From: Bacteroidales bacterium | GTDB lineage: Bacteria; Bacteroidota; Bacteroidia; Bacteroidales; VadinHA17 | Assembly: GCA_027067975.1 (NCBI GenBank) | Contig: JAMOUS010000124.1 | Coordinates: 1-44,867 of the forward strand | DNA length: 44,867 bases | Reading direction: 5' to 3' | Shown: positions 27,473-35,261 of the stretch, piece after piece | Numbering within the stretch: the stretch's first letter is position 1 | Layout: each line of letters begins with the position of its first letter | Notes under the pieces: model-generated | Database searches by the model: none | What the model was told of the DNA's origin: nothing | The model's input: the letters and a program-made list of their open reading frames with translations, nothing else | Made by a program: the position numbers and the translations under genes

Positions 27473-28573
27473 ATGCACATCATCATCACCGGCACGCGGG
27501 GTATTCCTGCCCGTTACGGAGGCTTCGAGACCTTTGCGCAGGAGCTGTCGCGCCGTCTGGTGGCGGCGGGGCACGAGGTGGGTGTTTGTGTACCCTCCTC
27601 CCATCCTGACAAATCGAACGTGTGGGAGGGAATCCGGCGGCTGCGTCATCCCTGGCCTCCCGGTGCGGCGGGGGTGTTGTGGTACGACCTGCGCTGTCTG
27701 GTCGACGCCTACCGCCGACGGCCGGATGTGATCCTCAACTGCGGTTACGGCAATGCCCTCTTTCTCCGTCCACATCACCGTGTGCCGGTGGTGACGCTCA
27801 CCGACGGACTGGAATGGCGGCGGGCCGGCTGGTCCTGGCCCGCCCGCCGCTGGCTCCAGGCGATGGAGCGGCTGGCCGTACGCCGCAGCCGGCAGCTCGT
27901 CTCCGACCATCCCGCCATCGCGCAGCATTTCCGGGACACCTACGGCATCGACACACCCGTGATCCCCTACGGGGCAGAGATCCCCGGCCCGCTGCCGCCG
28001 CCGGAGAACCTCGCCGGGATGCCGGAGATCCTCAAAGGCAGGACGACGCCGGGAAAGTATTTCCTCACCGTGGCACGCTTCGTGCCGGAGAACCATCTTA
28101 CCCTGATCCTGGAGGCTTTCCGGCGGGCGGGGCTGACCGAACCGTTGGTGGTGGTGGGGAGTCCGCGCGACCGCTACGGCCGGAGGCTGGTGCTGAGGTA
28201 CGGCACTGCCGGCAATATCCTCTTTGCCGGTGCGATCTACGACAAACCGCTCCTCGACAGCCTGCGGCAGCATGCCCGCGGCTACCTGCACGGCCACTCC
28301 GCAGGCGGTACCAACCCCGCCCTTCTCGAGGCCATGGCCGCCGGCAACCTCATCGCCGCCCACGACAACCCCTTCAACCGCTACATATTGCCGGAAGGAA
28401 ACGCATTCTTCGACTCCGCCGGCTCCCTCAAACGTCTGCTCGAAACATGGCAAAACTATGAAGACCATCGCGAACTACTGAAAAAGGAAGCCCTCCGCCG
28501 TCTCCGGGAAGAATACGACTGGCAAAAGATCACCTCCCGCTACTTGGAACTGTTCGGATCCTTACGCTCCTGA
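27473..28573 (+). CDS. Glycosyltransferase family 4 with DUF1972-type N-terminus
   Basis: 366 residues of GT-B fold. The N-terminal GTRGIPARYGGFETFAQELS is the hallmark of the DUF1972 group of GT4 enzymes (rhamnosyl or similar transferases in polysaccharide loci). VTLTDGLEWRR and VIPYGAEIP follow, and the C-terminal nucleotide-sugar domain contains FLTVARFVPENHLTLILEAF and HSAGGTNPALLEAMAAGN with the usual E/E region. Cytoplasmic, membrane-associated. It probably adds a sugar to a lipid-linked oligosaccharide or exopolysaccharide. It stands alone, not in a polysaccharide cluster, diverging from the SAM-I leader and convergent with the phosphoesterase gene. I see no clear promoter for it. Confidence 0.85.
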   Translation: MHIIITGTRGIPARYGGFETFAQELSRRLVAAGHEVGVCVPSSHPDKSNVWEGIRRLRHPWPPGAAGVLWYDLRCLVDAYRRRPDVILNCGYGNALFLRPHHRVPVVTLTDGLEWRRAGWSWPARRWLQAMERLAVRRSRQLVSDHPAIAQHFRDTYGIDTPVIPYGAEIPGPLPPPENLAGMPEILKGRTTPGKYFLTVARFVPENHLTLILEAFRRAGLTEPLVVVGSPRDRYGRRLVLRYGTAGNILFAGAIYDKPLLDSLRQHARGYLHGHSAGGTNPALLEAMAAGNLIAAHDNPFNRYILPEGNAFFDSAGSLKRLLETWQNYEDHRELLKKEALRRLREEYDWQKITSRYLELFGSLRS

Positions 28574-28683
28574 TCCCACACAGGACCCTCGAATGAAAAC
28601 CCAACACTTTTGATAAAGTATTTTCATTATTTCTGATAAATATCTTTTTATATCTATGTAAACCAGGAGAGTAGCATAACATA

Positions 28684-28717
28684 ACTACGTAGAGAGCTAC
28701 GTAGCTCTCTACGTAGT
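28684..28717. repeat. 34-bp perfect palindrome built from CTACGTAG units
   Basis: ACTACGTAGAGAG and its complement surround a central CTACGTAG; the word CTACGTAG occurs three times (left, centre, right) separated by AGAG and CTCT spacers. It is symmetric about 28700.5 with no mismatch. It lies in an AT-rich 204-base stretch between convergent genes. No U run follows, so it is not a standard terminator. Confidence 0.9.
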
Positions 28718-28777
28718 ACGTGTGCAACTGTCTGTATATCTGTCTTTTCTCTGTTTTCGGAAAGGGGATGTTCCGTT

Positions 28778-29674
28778 TCAGTTTCTCCAATTGAGTTGAA
28801 TCTCTTCGCCGTTGCGGGCGTGGCTGCCGGCGACGGTATGGAGTGTCAGACGGGCGCCACGGGCGCTGAGCCCGGCCTCGACCCAACCCACCGGGTCTTT
28901 TTCCCGGAAGTTATACCCCATTGCGGGTAAGTTGACCAGGTGCAATCCCTCTTGCTGTTGAATGCTGTAAACGTGAGAGTGACCGTAAAAAACGGCTTTC
29001 ACATGGCGGGAAGGGGTCACGATGCGCAGGAAACGGTCGGCATCGGCCAGGGAGCCGTCGCTGTCGTCAAGGGTATGGTGCAGGAAAAGGAACACCGGCT
29101 TGTCCGTATGGTCACGGAGAAATCCTTCGAGCCACTCCCGTTGAGCCTTCCCAAGCAACCCCAATGCCGGGGCAAGATTGGTGAAGACGAGCGAGTCGAG
29201 CAGCACCAACCGCATCATGGGATGCTCGATCACCAGCACATATTTCCCCCGTACCGGCATCCTGTCACCCGGTCCATCCGGAAAGGCTTTCAGAAAATTC
29301 TCCCGCACGTCATGATTTCCCAGGGCCATGGCTACCGGCACCTTCGACGCCAGGGGGACCAGCAGATCCCTCATCGTCCGGTAATCGCCGGGGTGACCCT
29401 CCAACCGGGCCAGATCGCCCGTGACCACCAACAGGTCGGGAGCGGCCTCCCTCACCTGCCGGACCCCCTCCCGCAGGTTCCGGTAAGGAAAAAAGCCCCG
29501 GTACGCATTCTCCGGATCCTCCGGCACATGCGTGTCGGACATCAGGGCCAGCCGGAAAACCTCCTTCCGGCCCCCGCCGAAAGGAGAAACAAACCCCGTC
29601 ACCATGACGGCAGCCACCCCCCCTGCCATCACCTTCAGAAAACGCCTCCTGTTCAATGGATATAGATATGGCAT
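28778..29674 (-). CDS. Tat-exported metallophosphoesterase
   Basis: 298 residues. The N-terminus NRRRFLKVMAGGVAAVMVTGF is a twin-arginine signal, so the enzyme is exported folded with its metals. The calcineurin-like phosphoesterase motifs appear in order: MSDTHVPE (D-x-H), VVTGDLARLEGH (GD), ALGNHDVRENF (GNHD), FLHHTLDD (H) and FYGHSHVY (GHSH). The dinuclear metal site is thus complete. Substrate is unknown; such proteins hydrolyse phosphomonoesters or diesters. The ATG at 29674 gives a compact Tat leader. It is convergent with the glycosyltransferase and divergent from the PspC operon. Confidence 0.88.
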   Translation of the reverse strand: MPYLYPLNRRRFLKVMAGGVAAVMVTGFVSPFGGGRKEVFRLALMSDTHVPEDPENAYRGFFPYRNLREGVRQVREAAPDLLVVTGDLARLEGHPGDYRTMRDLLVPLASKVPVAMALGNHDVRENFLKAFPDGPGDRMPVRGKYVLVIEHPMMRLVLLDSLVFTNLAPALGLLGKAQREWLEGFLRDHTDKPVFLFLHHTLDDSDGSLADADRFLRIVTPSRHVKAVFYGHSHVYSIQQQEGLHLVNLPAMGYNFREKDPVGWVEAGLSARGARLTLHTVAGSHARNGEEIQLNWRN

Positions 29675-29812
29675 GACCCAAACATCTTATGTAACCCTTT
29701 CAATGTACAAAATTTTTTCCCCTTATCCCCCTCACACTGATTCTTCCTTCATCTCTCCGTTTCCGGTAATCCCCGGACCCTCCCCCCGAGATATTTTTTT
29801 TTAGTATTAGGT

Positions 29813-29845
29813 ATTGCATAGTATTATTTTTTTCATTTATCTTTG
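29813..29845 (+). promoter_or_regulatory. Promoter of the PspC-PadR-PspC operon
   Basis: TATCTTTG at 29838-29845 is an exact -7 match; ATTG at 29813-29816 sits 21 nt upstream. The word TAGTATTA also occurs twice here (29802 and 29819), flanking the -33 position. Confidence 0.65.
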
Positions 29846-29847
29846 CA

Positions 29848-29860
29848 ATGTATGCTACAT
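29848..29860. promoter_or_regulatory. Candidate PadR operator over the transcription start
   Basis: ATGTATGCTACAT is an inverted repeat (ATGTA/TACAT, 3-nt centre) 3 bases after the -7 box, at the expected transcription start. PadR-family sites often contain ATGT...ACAT half-sites, and a PadR gene lies in the operon, so autoregulation is a reasonable guess. Confidence 0.4.
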
Positions 29861-29881
29861 GGTCATATAAAATAAAGAAAA

Positions 29882-30463
29882 ATGAAAAGAACGATCACGG
29901 TCGACCTCGGGAGGATGCTTTTCCACATCGACGAAGAGGCTTACCAACGACTGGAAGGCTATCTCCGTTCGTGGGAGGAACATTTCGCCGGTGATCCGGC
30001 AGCCGAAGAGATCCTCGAAGACATTGAAGGTCGCATGGCCGAATTGTTCAGGGAGAGGTTGAAAGACCGTGAGCAGGTCCTCACTCTCCCGCTGGTGGAG
30101 AGGGTGATCGGGATCATGGGCGATCCCGGAGAGATGGAGGAAGAAGATCCCGCACGACCGGTCCATACGGAAAAAAAACGTTCTTACCGCCGCATTTACC
30201 GGGATCCCGACAACCGCATCGTAGGTGGAGTATGCGGGGGATTGGGGGCCTATTTCCGTATCGATCCCATCCTCTTCCGCATCCTCTTCATCCTGCTCAC
30301 CGTTGCCGGCGGCTCCGGCATCCTGCTTTACCTGATCCTATGGATCATCATCCCCGAAGCCAGGACCACCGCCCAAAAACTGGAGATGCGCGGAGAGCCG
30401 GTGAATGCCTCCAGCATCGGACGAAAGGTGAAAGAGGAGAGCGGAAAAAGCCCAAATGCGTAA
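29882..30463 (+). CDS. PspC domain protein, short form
   Basis: 193 residues. Residues 1-80 form a soluble N-terminal domain seen in Bacteroidetes PspC proteins (VDLGRMLFHIDEEAYQRLEGYL, then ILEDIEGRMAELFRERL). A PspC domain follows (RIYRDPDNRIVGGVCGGLGAYFRIDPILFRILFILL) with two hydrophobic helices (FILLTVAGG, ILLYLILWIIIPEA). It is anchored in the inner membrane with the N-terminal part cytoplasmic by family precedent. PspC proteins sense or respond to membrane stress in Proteobacteria, but the Bacteroidetes role is not established. It is first in an operon whose third gene is a longer paralogue. Confidence 0.88.
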   Translation: MKRTITVDLGRMLFHIDEEAYQRLEGYLRSWEEHFAGDPAAEEILEDIEGRMAELFRERLKDREQVLTLPLVERVIGIMGDPGEMEEEDPARPVHTEKKRSYRRIYRDPDNRIVGGVCGGLGAYFRIDPILFRILFILLTVAGGSGILLYLILWIIIPEARTTAQKLEMRGEPVNASSIGRKVKEESGKSPNA

Positions 30464-30473
30464 ATCCATGGTC

Positions 30474-30800
30474 ATGAAGATAGAGAATGCACAAGCACAG
30501 ATGCGAAAGGGCGTGCTGGAATATTGCATCCTTTCGATCATCTCCCGTCAGAGCTGCTATGCCTCGGACATCCTGAAAGAGCTGAAAGAGGCGAAGATCA
30601 TCGTGGTGGAAGGGACTCTCTATCCCATACTCACCCGCCAGAAAAACGCCGGTCTGCTCAGCTACCGCTGGGAGGAGTCGCCTCAGGGACCCCCCAGAAA
30701 ATACTACGAACTCACCGATGAAGGACGGAAATACCTGGCCGAGCTGGACAAAGCCTGGAAAGAGCTGATCGACGCCGTGGAAAAGATCCGCAACAAATAA
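30474..30800 (+). CDS. PadR family transcriptional regulator
   Basis: 108 residues from the chosen start. The winged helix-turn-helix is typical PadR: MRKGVLEYCILSIISRQSCYASDILKEL, IVVEGTLYPILTRQKNAGLLSYRWEES, then GPPRKYYELTDEGRKYL and a short dimerisation helix. Three ATGs are possible (30456, which overlaps the PspC stop, 30468 and 30474). The last matches the usual MKIENAQAQMRKG family start. It lies between two PspC genes and ends 10 bases before the second. A local repressor of the operon is the simplest role; its signal is unknown. Confidence 0.92.
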   Translation: MKIENAQAQMRKGVLEYCILSIISRQSCYASDILKELKEAKIIVVEGTLYPILTRQKNAGLLSYRWEESPQGPPRKYYELTDEGRKYLAELDKAWKELIDAVEKIRNK

Positions 30801-30810
30801 CCACCCCGCC

Positions 30811-32394
30811 ATGAAAAAGACCATCAAGATCAATCTACAGGGCGCCGTCTTCCACCTCGACGAGGACGCCTATGCCCTTTTGCAGGAATATCTCACCCGC
30901 ATCGGCGAACGATTCGCCTCAAAGGAAGAGCGGCAGGAGATTATCCAGGATATCGAGATCCGCATTGCGGAGATCTTCACCGACCGGCTGGCCGGAAAAC
31001 GGGAAGTGGTAAGCCGTGACGATGTGGAAAAGATGATCGGCCTCCTGGGCCGACCCGAAGATATCGGTGAGAGCGGGGAGGAATTCTCCTCGCCGGCCGG
31101 GGCAGAAGGATCTTCTTCCCCCAAAGGCCACAAACGCCTTTACCGCGATCCCGAAAACGCCGTGCTGGGAGGAGTATGCGGCGGTCTGGGGGCTTACTTC
31201 AACCTCGACCCCGTCTGGTTTCGCGTGGGTTTCATCCTCCTCACACTGGTCTATGGAGCCTCGGTGCTTCTTTACCTGCTTCTCTGGCTCATTCTCCCCG
31301 AAGCCCGCACCACCATCCAGCGGCTGGAGATGATGGGAGAACCAGTCAACCTCCAGAACATCAGCAAAAACGTCGAAAAAGGAGTGGGAAAGTTCCGGGA
31401 CGACCTGAAAAGGTTTCCCGAGAGTGAGACCTACCGCCGTTCCGCCTCTTTTGTCCGGTCGCTGTGGAATTCGCTGGCCGAGATCCTCGAGGTGTTGGTA
31501 CGGATCACCGTCATCCTTGCCGGAATCCTTTTCCTCTTTACCGGCATGGTGCTGCTGGTCGCCTTTCTTTTCTCGTTCGTTTTCAACGTCACCTCTTTCC
31601 TGCCCTGGTTCATTGCCGACCGGCCCGTGGATATGACAGAACTGCTGGGTGTCTTCATCCGCCCGGAGAACATTCCCTATTTCATCGGCACTTTGCTGCT
31701 CACGTTGGGCATTCCCATGGCCGCCTTGATCTATCTGGGCATCAAGATGATCTTCCGTCTTCGCGGCGGGCATCCTCTGGTAGGGGTCACATTTTTTGTC
31801 ATCTGGCTCTTCAGTGCCGTGACCTTCGGATTTTTTGTCGCCAATGTCCTGGCCAGCCAGGAAACCCATACCCTCACCACGGAGGTGGTGCCTCTTTCCC
31901 TTCCTCCCGGCGATACGCTGTATGTATCCTCTTTCCCGCCTCCGATGCAGATACATGAGATCGCCGTGATCGAAGACGAATGGGTGGGTCGCAACGACAG
32001 CACCGGCATGTTGGCTTTCCGTCCTTTGCTGCAGATCGTCCCCAGCGGGGGCGACCGTCCCGAGCTGGAGATCCTCCGTCGGGCCGGCGGTCCTTCCCGT
32101 AGAGCTGCACGGCTGCGGGCCGAGGCGATCCGTGTCACCTGGCTCTACCGCGACCGTCATCTGCAACTGGGGGAATGGTTCGAGGACGGAGAGGTGTGGC
32201 GCGGCGAACAGGTCACCTTCCGTCTCCGTCTGCCCCAAGGGACGGTTTTATGTCTCGACCCCGGTGTGCGGGAGATCATCTCCTCTTATATTCCCAATGC
32301 CGAAGACCTTTGGGGGGATGCCCTCGCCGGCCGCTGCTGGCGGATGGGAAAAGAGAAGCTTTACCTGTTCACCAGCACAAAAGCCCCCCAGTAG
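30811..32394 (+). CDS. PspC domain protein, long form with extra membrane domain
   Basis: 527 residues. The N-terminal 80 residues and PspC domain repeat those of the short form (HLDEDAYALLQEYL; RLYRDPENAVLGGVCGGLGAYFNLDP). Three more hydrophobic segments follow (about 225-255, 285-310, 325-350), then a C-terminal soluble part (ETHTLTTEVVPLSLPPGDTLYV to the end) with the character of a periplasmic beta domain. The long form looks like the short form fused to a membrane-anchored sensor or effector domain. Both products could interact through the shared N-terminal domain. Function unknown; the arrangement with PadR is common in this phylum as I recall it. Confidence 0.85.
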   Translation: MKKTIKINLQGAVFHLDEDAYALLQEYLTRIGERFASKEERQEIIQDIEIRIAEIFTDRLAGKREVVSRDDVEKMIGLLGRPEDIGESGEEFSSPAGAEGSSSPKGHKRLYRDPENAVLGGVCGGLGAYFNLDPVWFRVGFILLTLVYGASVLLYLLLWLILPEARTTIQRLEMMGEPVNLQNISKNVEKGVGKFRDDLKRFPESETYRRSASFVRSLWNSLAEILEVLVRITVILAGILFLFTGMVLLVAFLFSFVFNVTSFLPWFIADRPVDMTELLGVFIRPENIPYFIGTLLLTLGIPMAALIYLGIKMIFRLRGGHPLVGVTFFVIWLFSAVTFGFFVANVLASQETHTLTTEVVPLSLPPGDTLYVSSFPPPMQIHEIAVIEDEWVGRNDSTGMLAFRPLLQIVPSGGDRPELEILRRAGGPSRRAARLRAEAIRVTWLYRDRHLQLGEWFEDGEVWRGEQVTFRLRLPQGTVLCLDPGVREIISSYIPNAEDLWGDALAGRCWRMGKEKLYLFTSTKAPQ

Positions 32395-35261
32395 AAAGGG
32401 GCGGGATACTGCTCCCGAACCTTGCGCTGGGCCCTGACGAAAGCCTCTTGCCGGTCGCCCCCCTCAAGCCAGTAACTATAGAAAAGGGTCATCAGCTGTT
32501 GGGTCACCTGGTCGCTCACCTGCCAGAGGGAGATCATCACCGAGGTGGCGCCGGCCAGCTGGAACGACCGCTGCAGGCCGTAGACCCCCTCGCCGTTGCG
32601 CACCTCCCCCAGACCGGTCTCACAGGCGCTCAGCACCACCATCTCCGTGCCGGTAAGGTCCATCATCGAAGCCTCATAGGCATTCAGGATGCCGTCGTCC
32701 TGCTCCTGTGAGGTGAGCGAGTCGAGGTTCTGGATGGTCTTGTCGGCTCCTGTGAAGAGGAGACCCGACCGCAACAGGGGGTTGGTGACGGCCCGCTGCG
32801 GCGCGATGCCGAAGATACGCTCTTCCCTTGGCGGGATGTCGGGCAGGAAATAACCATGCGTGGCCAGATGCAACACGCCGGGACGATGCACCCCCCGCAC
32901 ATGCGCTTCGGTAGCTTCCTTTTGTAGGTAGAGGGTGGTATGCCAGCCATGCCCCTCCAGGATCGTCTGCACTTTCTTCACCTCTTTCTCGGTCCCCGGC
33001 AACGGCGGCAACGGCATCTCTTTCATCTTGTCCCAGTCGAACCCCAGATCATACTGCGGATTGCCCACCAACACCGCATCTTTCCTGAGACGTGTCGTCT
33101 TCTCCCTCTTCAGGGTCACCAGATCCCCGATGTTGGTGAGGTAAAACACATCATGGCGGTCGATGACGAACGATCCGTCGTCATACTGCAGCGTGGCCAG
33201 GTTGACGAAGTTGTAGATGCCGTCGGGCGAGACATACCAGCGTTTTATCTTCTGAACCTTTCTCTCCACACTTCCCCAGAAAGGGGCGGCAAAAGGCACC
33301 TTCTCCTTGGCCTGCTGCATCGCCCGGCGGTATCCGGTGATGACCCTCTCTTCGAGTTCGTTCCCGTGGGGGATCTCCACCAGGAGGGGGCGTTCCGTTC
33401 CTGCGGTGACCACCAGTGCCACATACCGCACCACGGTATCCTTCCGGTAGTGCCGGTAATTGTCGAGCCGGACGATCTCGATGGCCGCCTCCCCGGGGGC
33501 TACCTGCCGCCGGATGGTCGCAAAGAGAGGTTTTTCCTTCTTACTGCCGCCGAAAAGTCCGGAACGGGCAGCCAGCTCTTTCTCCAGGTGTCCGACGACC
33601 GTCTCCAGTGAGTCGACATTGATCCCGTTGCTGCGGATCTCCTCCTTGGTCATCGAATACACTTTTGCCAGATACTGTTTGTTGTCGAGCCACTGCCGAT
33701 AGAGTTTCTTCAGCTCTTCGTCATCGCCGGTGAGGATACGGTTGCGGATGCGGCTGGAGGTGTTCAGCAGGAGGGCCTTGGTGGCCATGCGGTAGTCGAA
33801 AAAGGCCGAAACCACCCCCGGCACTTTTTCCCCTGCCTCCATCGCAAAGTTGAAAAAGCGTTCAAAACGGGGGGCGATGGTATGCCAGAAGCTGGCCTGC
33901 CCGTATTCGCTGAGGGCGGGGAAGTAGCGGTCGATCTGAGCGATGTATTCGTCCAGGACCGTGCGATAGCGGGTAAAGGCTCCTTCATAGTTGTTCTCTT
34001 CCCAATCCAGAACAGCGAGGGCCTCTTCGAGGTCGGCGAGGCGGGGATGGTGGTCGGGGAGGGTCCCCCGCAGCACGGCCAGCGCCTGTTCGAGTTCGGG
34101 CCGCGCCGCCGCAGGCCGCTCCATGAAAAGATGAAAACGCCCCAGGTCGGCCATACAACCTGCCCAGGCCGGATGCGAGGTGCCGAACTTCTTCCCGTAA
34201 ATCCCCAGCGCCTGCTTCAGCAGCGGCTCCACCCGGTCGTAACGCCCGTTGGAAAGGTAAAGCCCCGCCAGGTTCTGGAGCATCACCGCATAGTCGGGAT
34301 GGTGCGTGCCCAGACGCCGCTTTTTGATGGCAATGGCCTCGAGGAAGATCTTCTCCGCCTTATCCTTCTTTCCCTCGGCCTCATAGAGCATGGCCAGGTT
34401 CACCTTCATCCGCACATAGTTGGGAGAGCGGTCGCGCAGGTTGTTGCCGGCCACGTCGAGGGCTTCCAGGAAGAGCTTTTCCGCCCTGTCATACTTTCCC
34501 AGTTGCTGGTTGAGGACGGCCAGGTTGTTGAGGATCACCGCATATGCCGCCGAGCTTTCCCCCAACGAGGCGGCGGTGAGCTGCAGGGCCCGCGAGAGGA
34601 GGTCATCCGCCTCACCGTAGCGGGCTGTCTCCTTGTAGAGAACGCCCAGGTTGTTGCACGATGCCCCCAGCGGCGCAGGATCACCCAGCTTCTCCCGCAA
34701 TTCATAAGCCTCCCGGCTGTACTCCTCCGCCTCGGCATAACGTCCGGTGGTCTGCATCAACAACCCCAGGTTGCTCAGCACCAATGCATATTTTTCCGTC
34801 CCCTCCATCCCTTTTTGCCGCAGGAGCATGAGTGCCGTGAGGAAGGCGTTCTGTGCCCCCTGGTAATGACCCGTGGCATAGAGCAGCTGGCCCGTGCGGT
34901 TGTAATCGTCGGGATCCAGCTCCGAGAGACGTGCTTCGAGCTTTTCATCCCACGTCCCCGGCTTCGCGGCAAAACCGATGATCGAACGCTTGTAGGTCTC
35001 GAACTTGTCCTCCGCCTCGAACATGCCGGAATTGTCACTGAACGAGACGGCATAGTTGAGCTCGGCAGGGTCATACGCCTCGCTCCAGCGGACGAGGCGT
35101 GCCCGCAAACTGTCCTCAAGCGCCCGGGCACTCTTCTTCGCGATGTGGATCGCCTCCTTCTTCGCCTGTTTCAAAAGCTGCTCCTTGATCGACTTCCATT
35201 GTCCGTATTGTGGAATAGAGAAGAGAAACCAGAACGAGATGACAAACAAGAACTTTTTCAT
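32361..35261 (-). CDS. Exported TPR-CHAT protein (caspase-like protease)
   Basis: 966 residues. A signal peptide (MKKFLFVISFWFLFSIPQYG) is followed by about six 42-residue kinesin-light-chain-like TPR units between about 100 and 400 (NLGVLYKETARYGEADDLLSRAL, NLAGLYLSNGRYDRVEPLL). A C-terminal CHAT domain carries the His of LHLATHGYF and the Cys of VLSACETGLGEV, so the dyad is intact. CHAT proteases are caspase relatives; TPR-CHAT proteins act intracellularly in CRISPR and cell-death systems, but this one appears exported. The true start at 35261 overlaps the symporter stop (ATGA); the 35468 start is a shadow. It converges with and overlaps the end of the long PspC gene by 34 bases. Substrate unknown. 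Confidence 0.9.
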   Translation of the reverse strand: MKKFLFVISFWFLFSIPQYGQWKSIKEQLLKQAKKEAIHIAKKSARALEDSLRARLVRWSEAYDPAELNYAVSFSDNSGMFEAEDKFETYKRSIIGFAAKPGTWDEKLEARLSELDPDDYNRTGQLLYATGHYQGAQNAFLTALMLLRQKGMEGTEKYALVLSNLGLLMQTTGRYAEAEEYSREAYELREKLGDPAPLGASCNNLGVLYKETARYGEADDLLSRALQLTAASLGESSAAYAVILNNLAVLNQQLGKYDRAEKLFLEALDVAGNNLRDRSPNYVRMKVNLAMLYEAEGKKDKAEKIFLEAIAIKKRRLGTHHPDYAVMLQNLAGLYLSNGRYDRVEPLLKQALGIYGKKFGTSHPAWAGCMADLGRFHLFMERPAAARPELEQALAVLRGTLPDHHPRLADLEEALAVLDWEENNYEGAFTRYRTVLDEYIAQIDRYFPALSEYGQASFWHTIAPRFERFFNFAMEAGEKVPGVVSAFFDYRMATKALLLNTSSRIRNRILTGDDEELKKLYRQWLDNKQYLAKVYSMTKEEIRSNGINVDSLETVVGHLEKELAARSGLFGGSKKEKPLFATIRRQVAPGEAAIEIVRLDNYRHYRKDTVVRYVALVVTAGTERPLLVEIPHGNELEERVITGYRRAMQQAKEKVPFAAPFWGSVERKVQKIKRWYVSPDGIYNFVNLATLQYDDGSFVIDRHDVFYLTNIGDLVTLKREKTTRLRKDAVLVGNPQYDLGFDWDKMKEMPLPPLPGTEKEVKKVQTILEGHGWHTTLYLQKEATEAHVRGVHRPGVLHLATHGYFLPDIPPREERIFGIAPQRAVTNPLLRSGLLFTGADKTIQNLDSLTSQEQDDGILNAYEASMMDLTGTEMVVLSACETGLGEVRNGEGVYGLQRSFQLAGATSVMISLWQVSDQVTQQLMTLFYSYWLEGGDRQEAFVRAQRKVREQYPAPFYWGAFVLVNR

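Noticed and set aside
27186-27731. 181-aa plus-strand ORF between metY and the glycosyltransferase
   Set aside because: Runs across the SAM-I aptamer and into the glycosyltransferase in another frame; product has no recognisable features.
28684-28717. Intrinsic terminator for the glycosyltransferase gene
   Set aside because: The palindrome has no U tract on either side.
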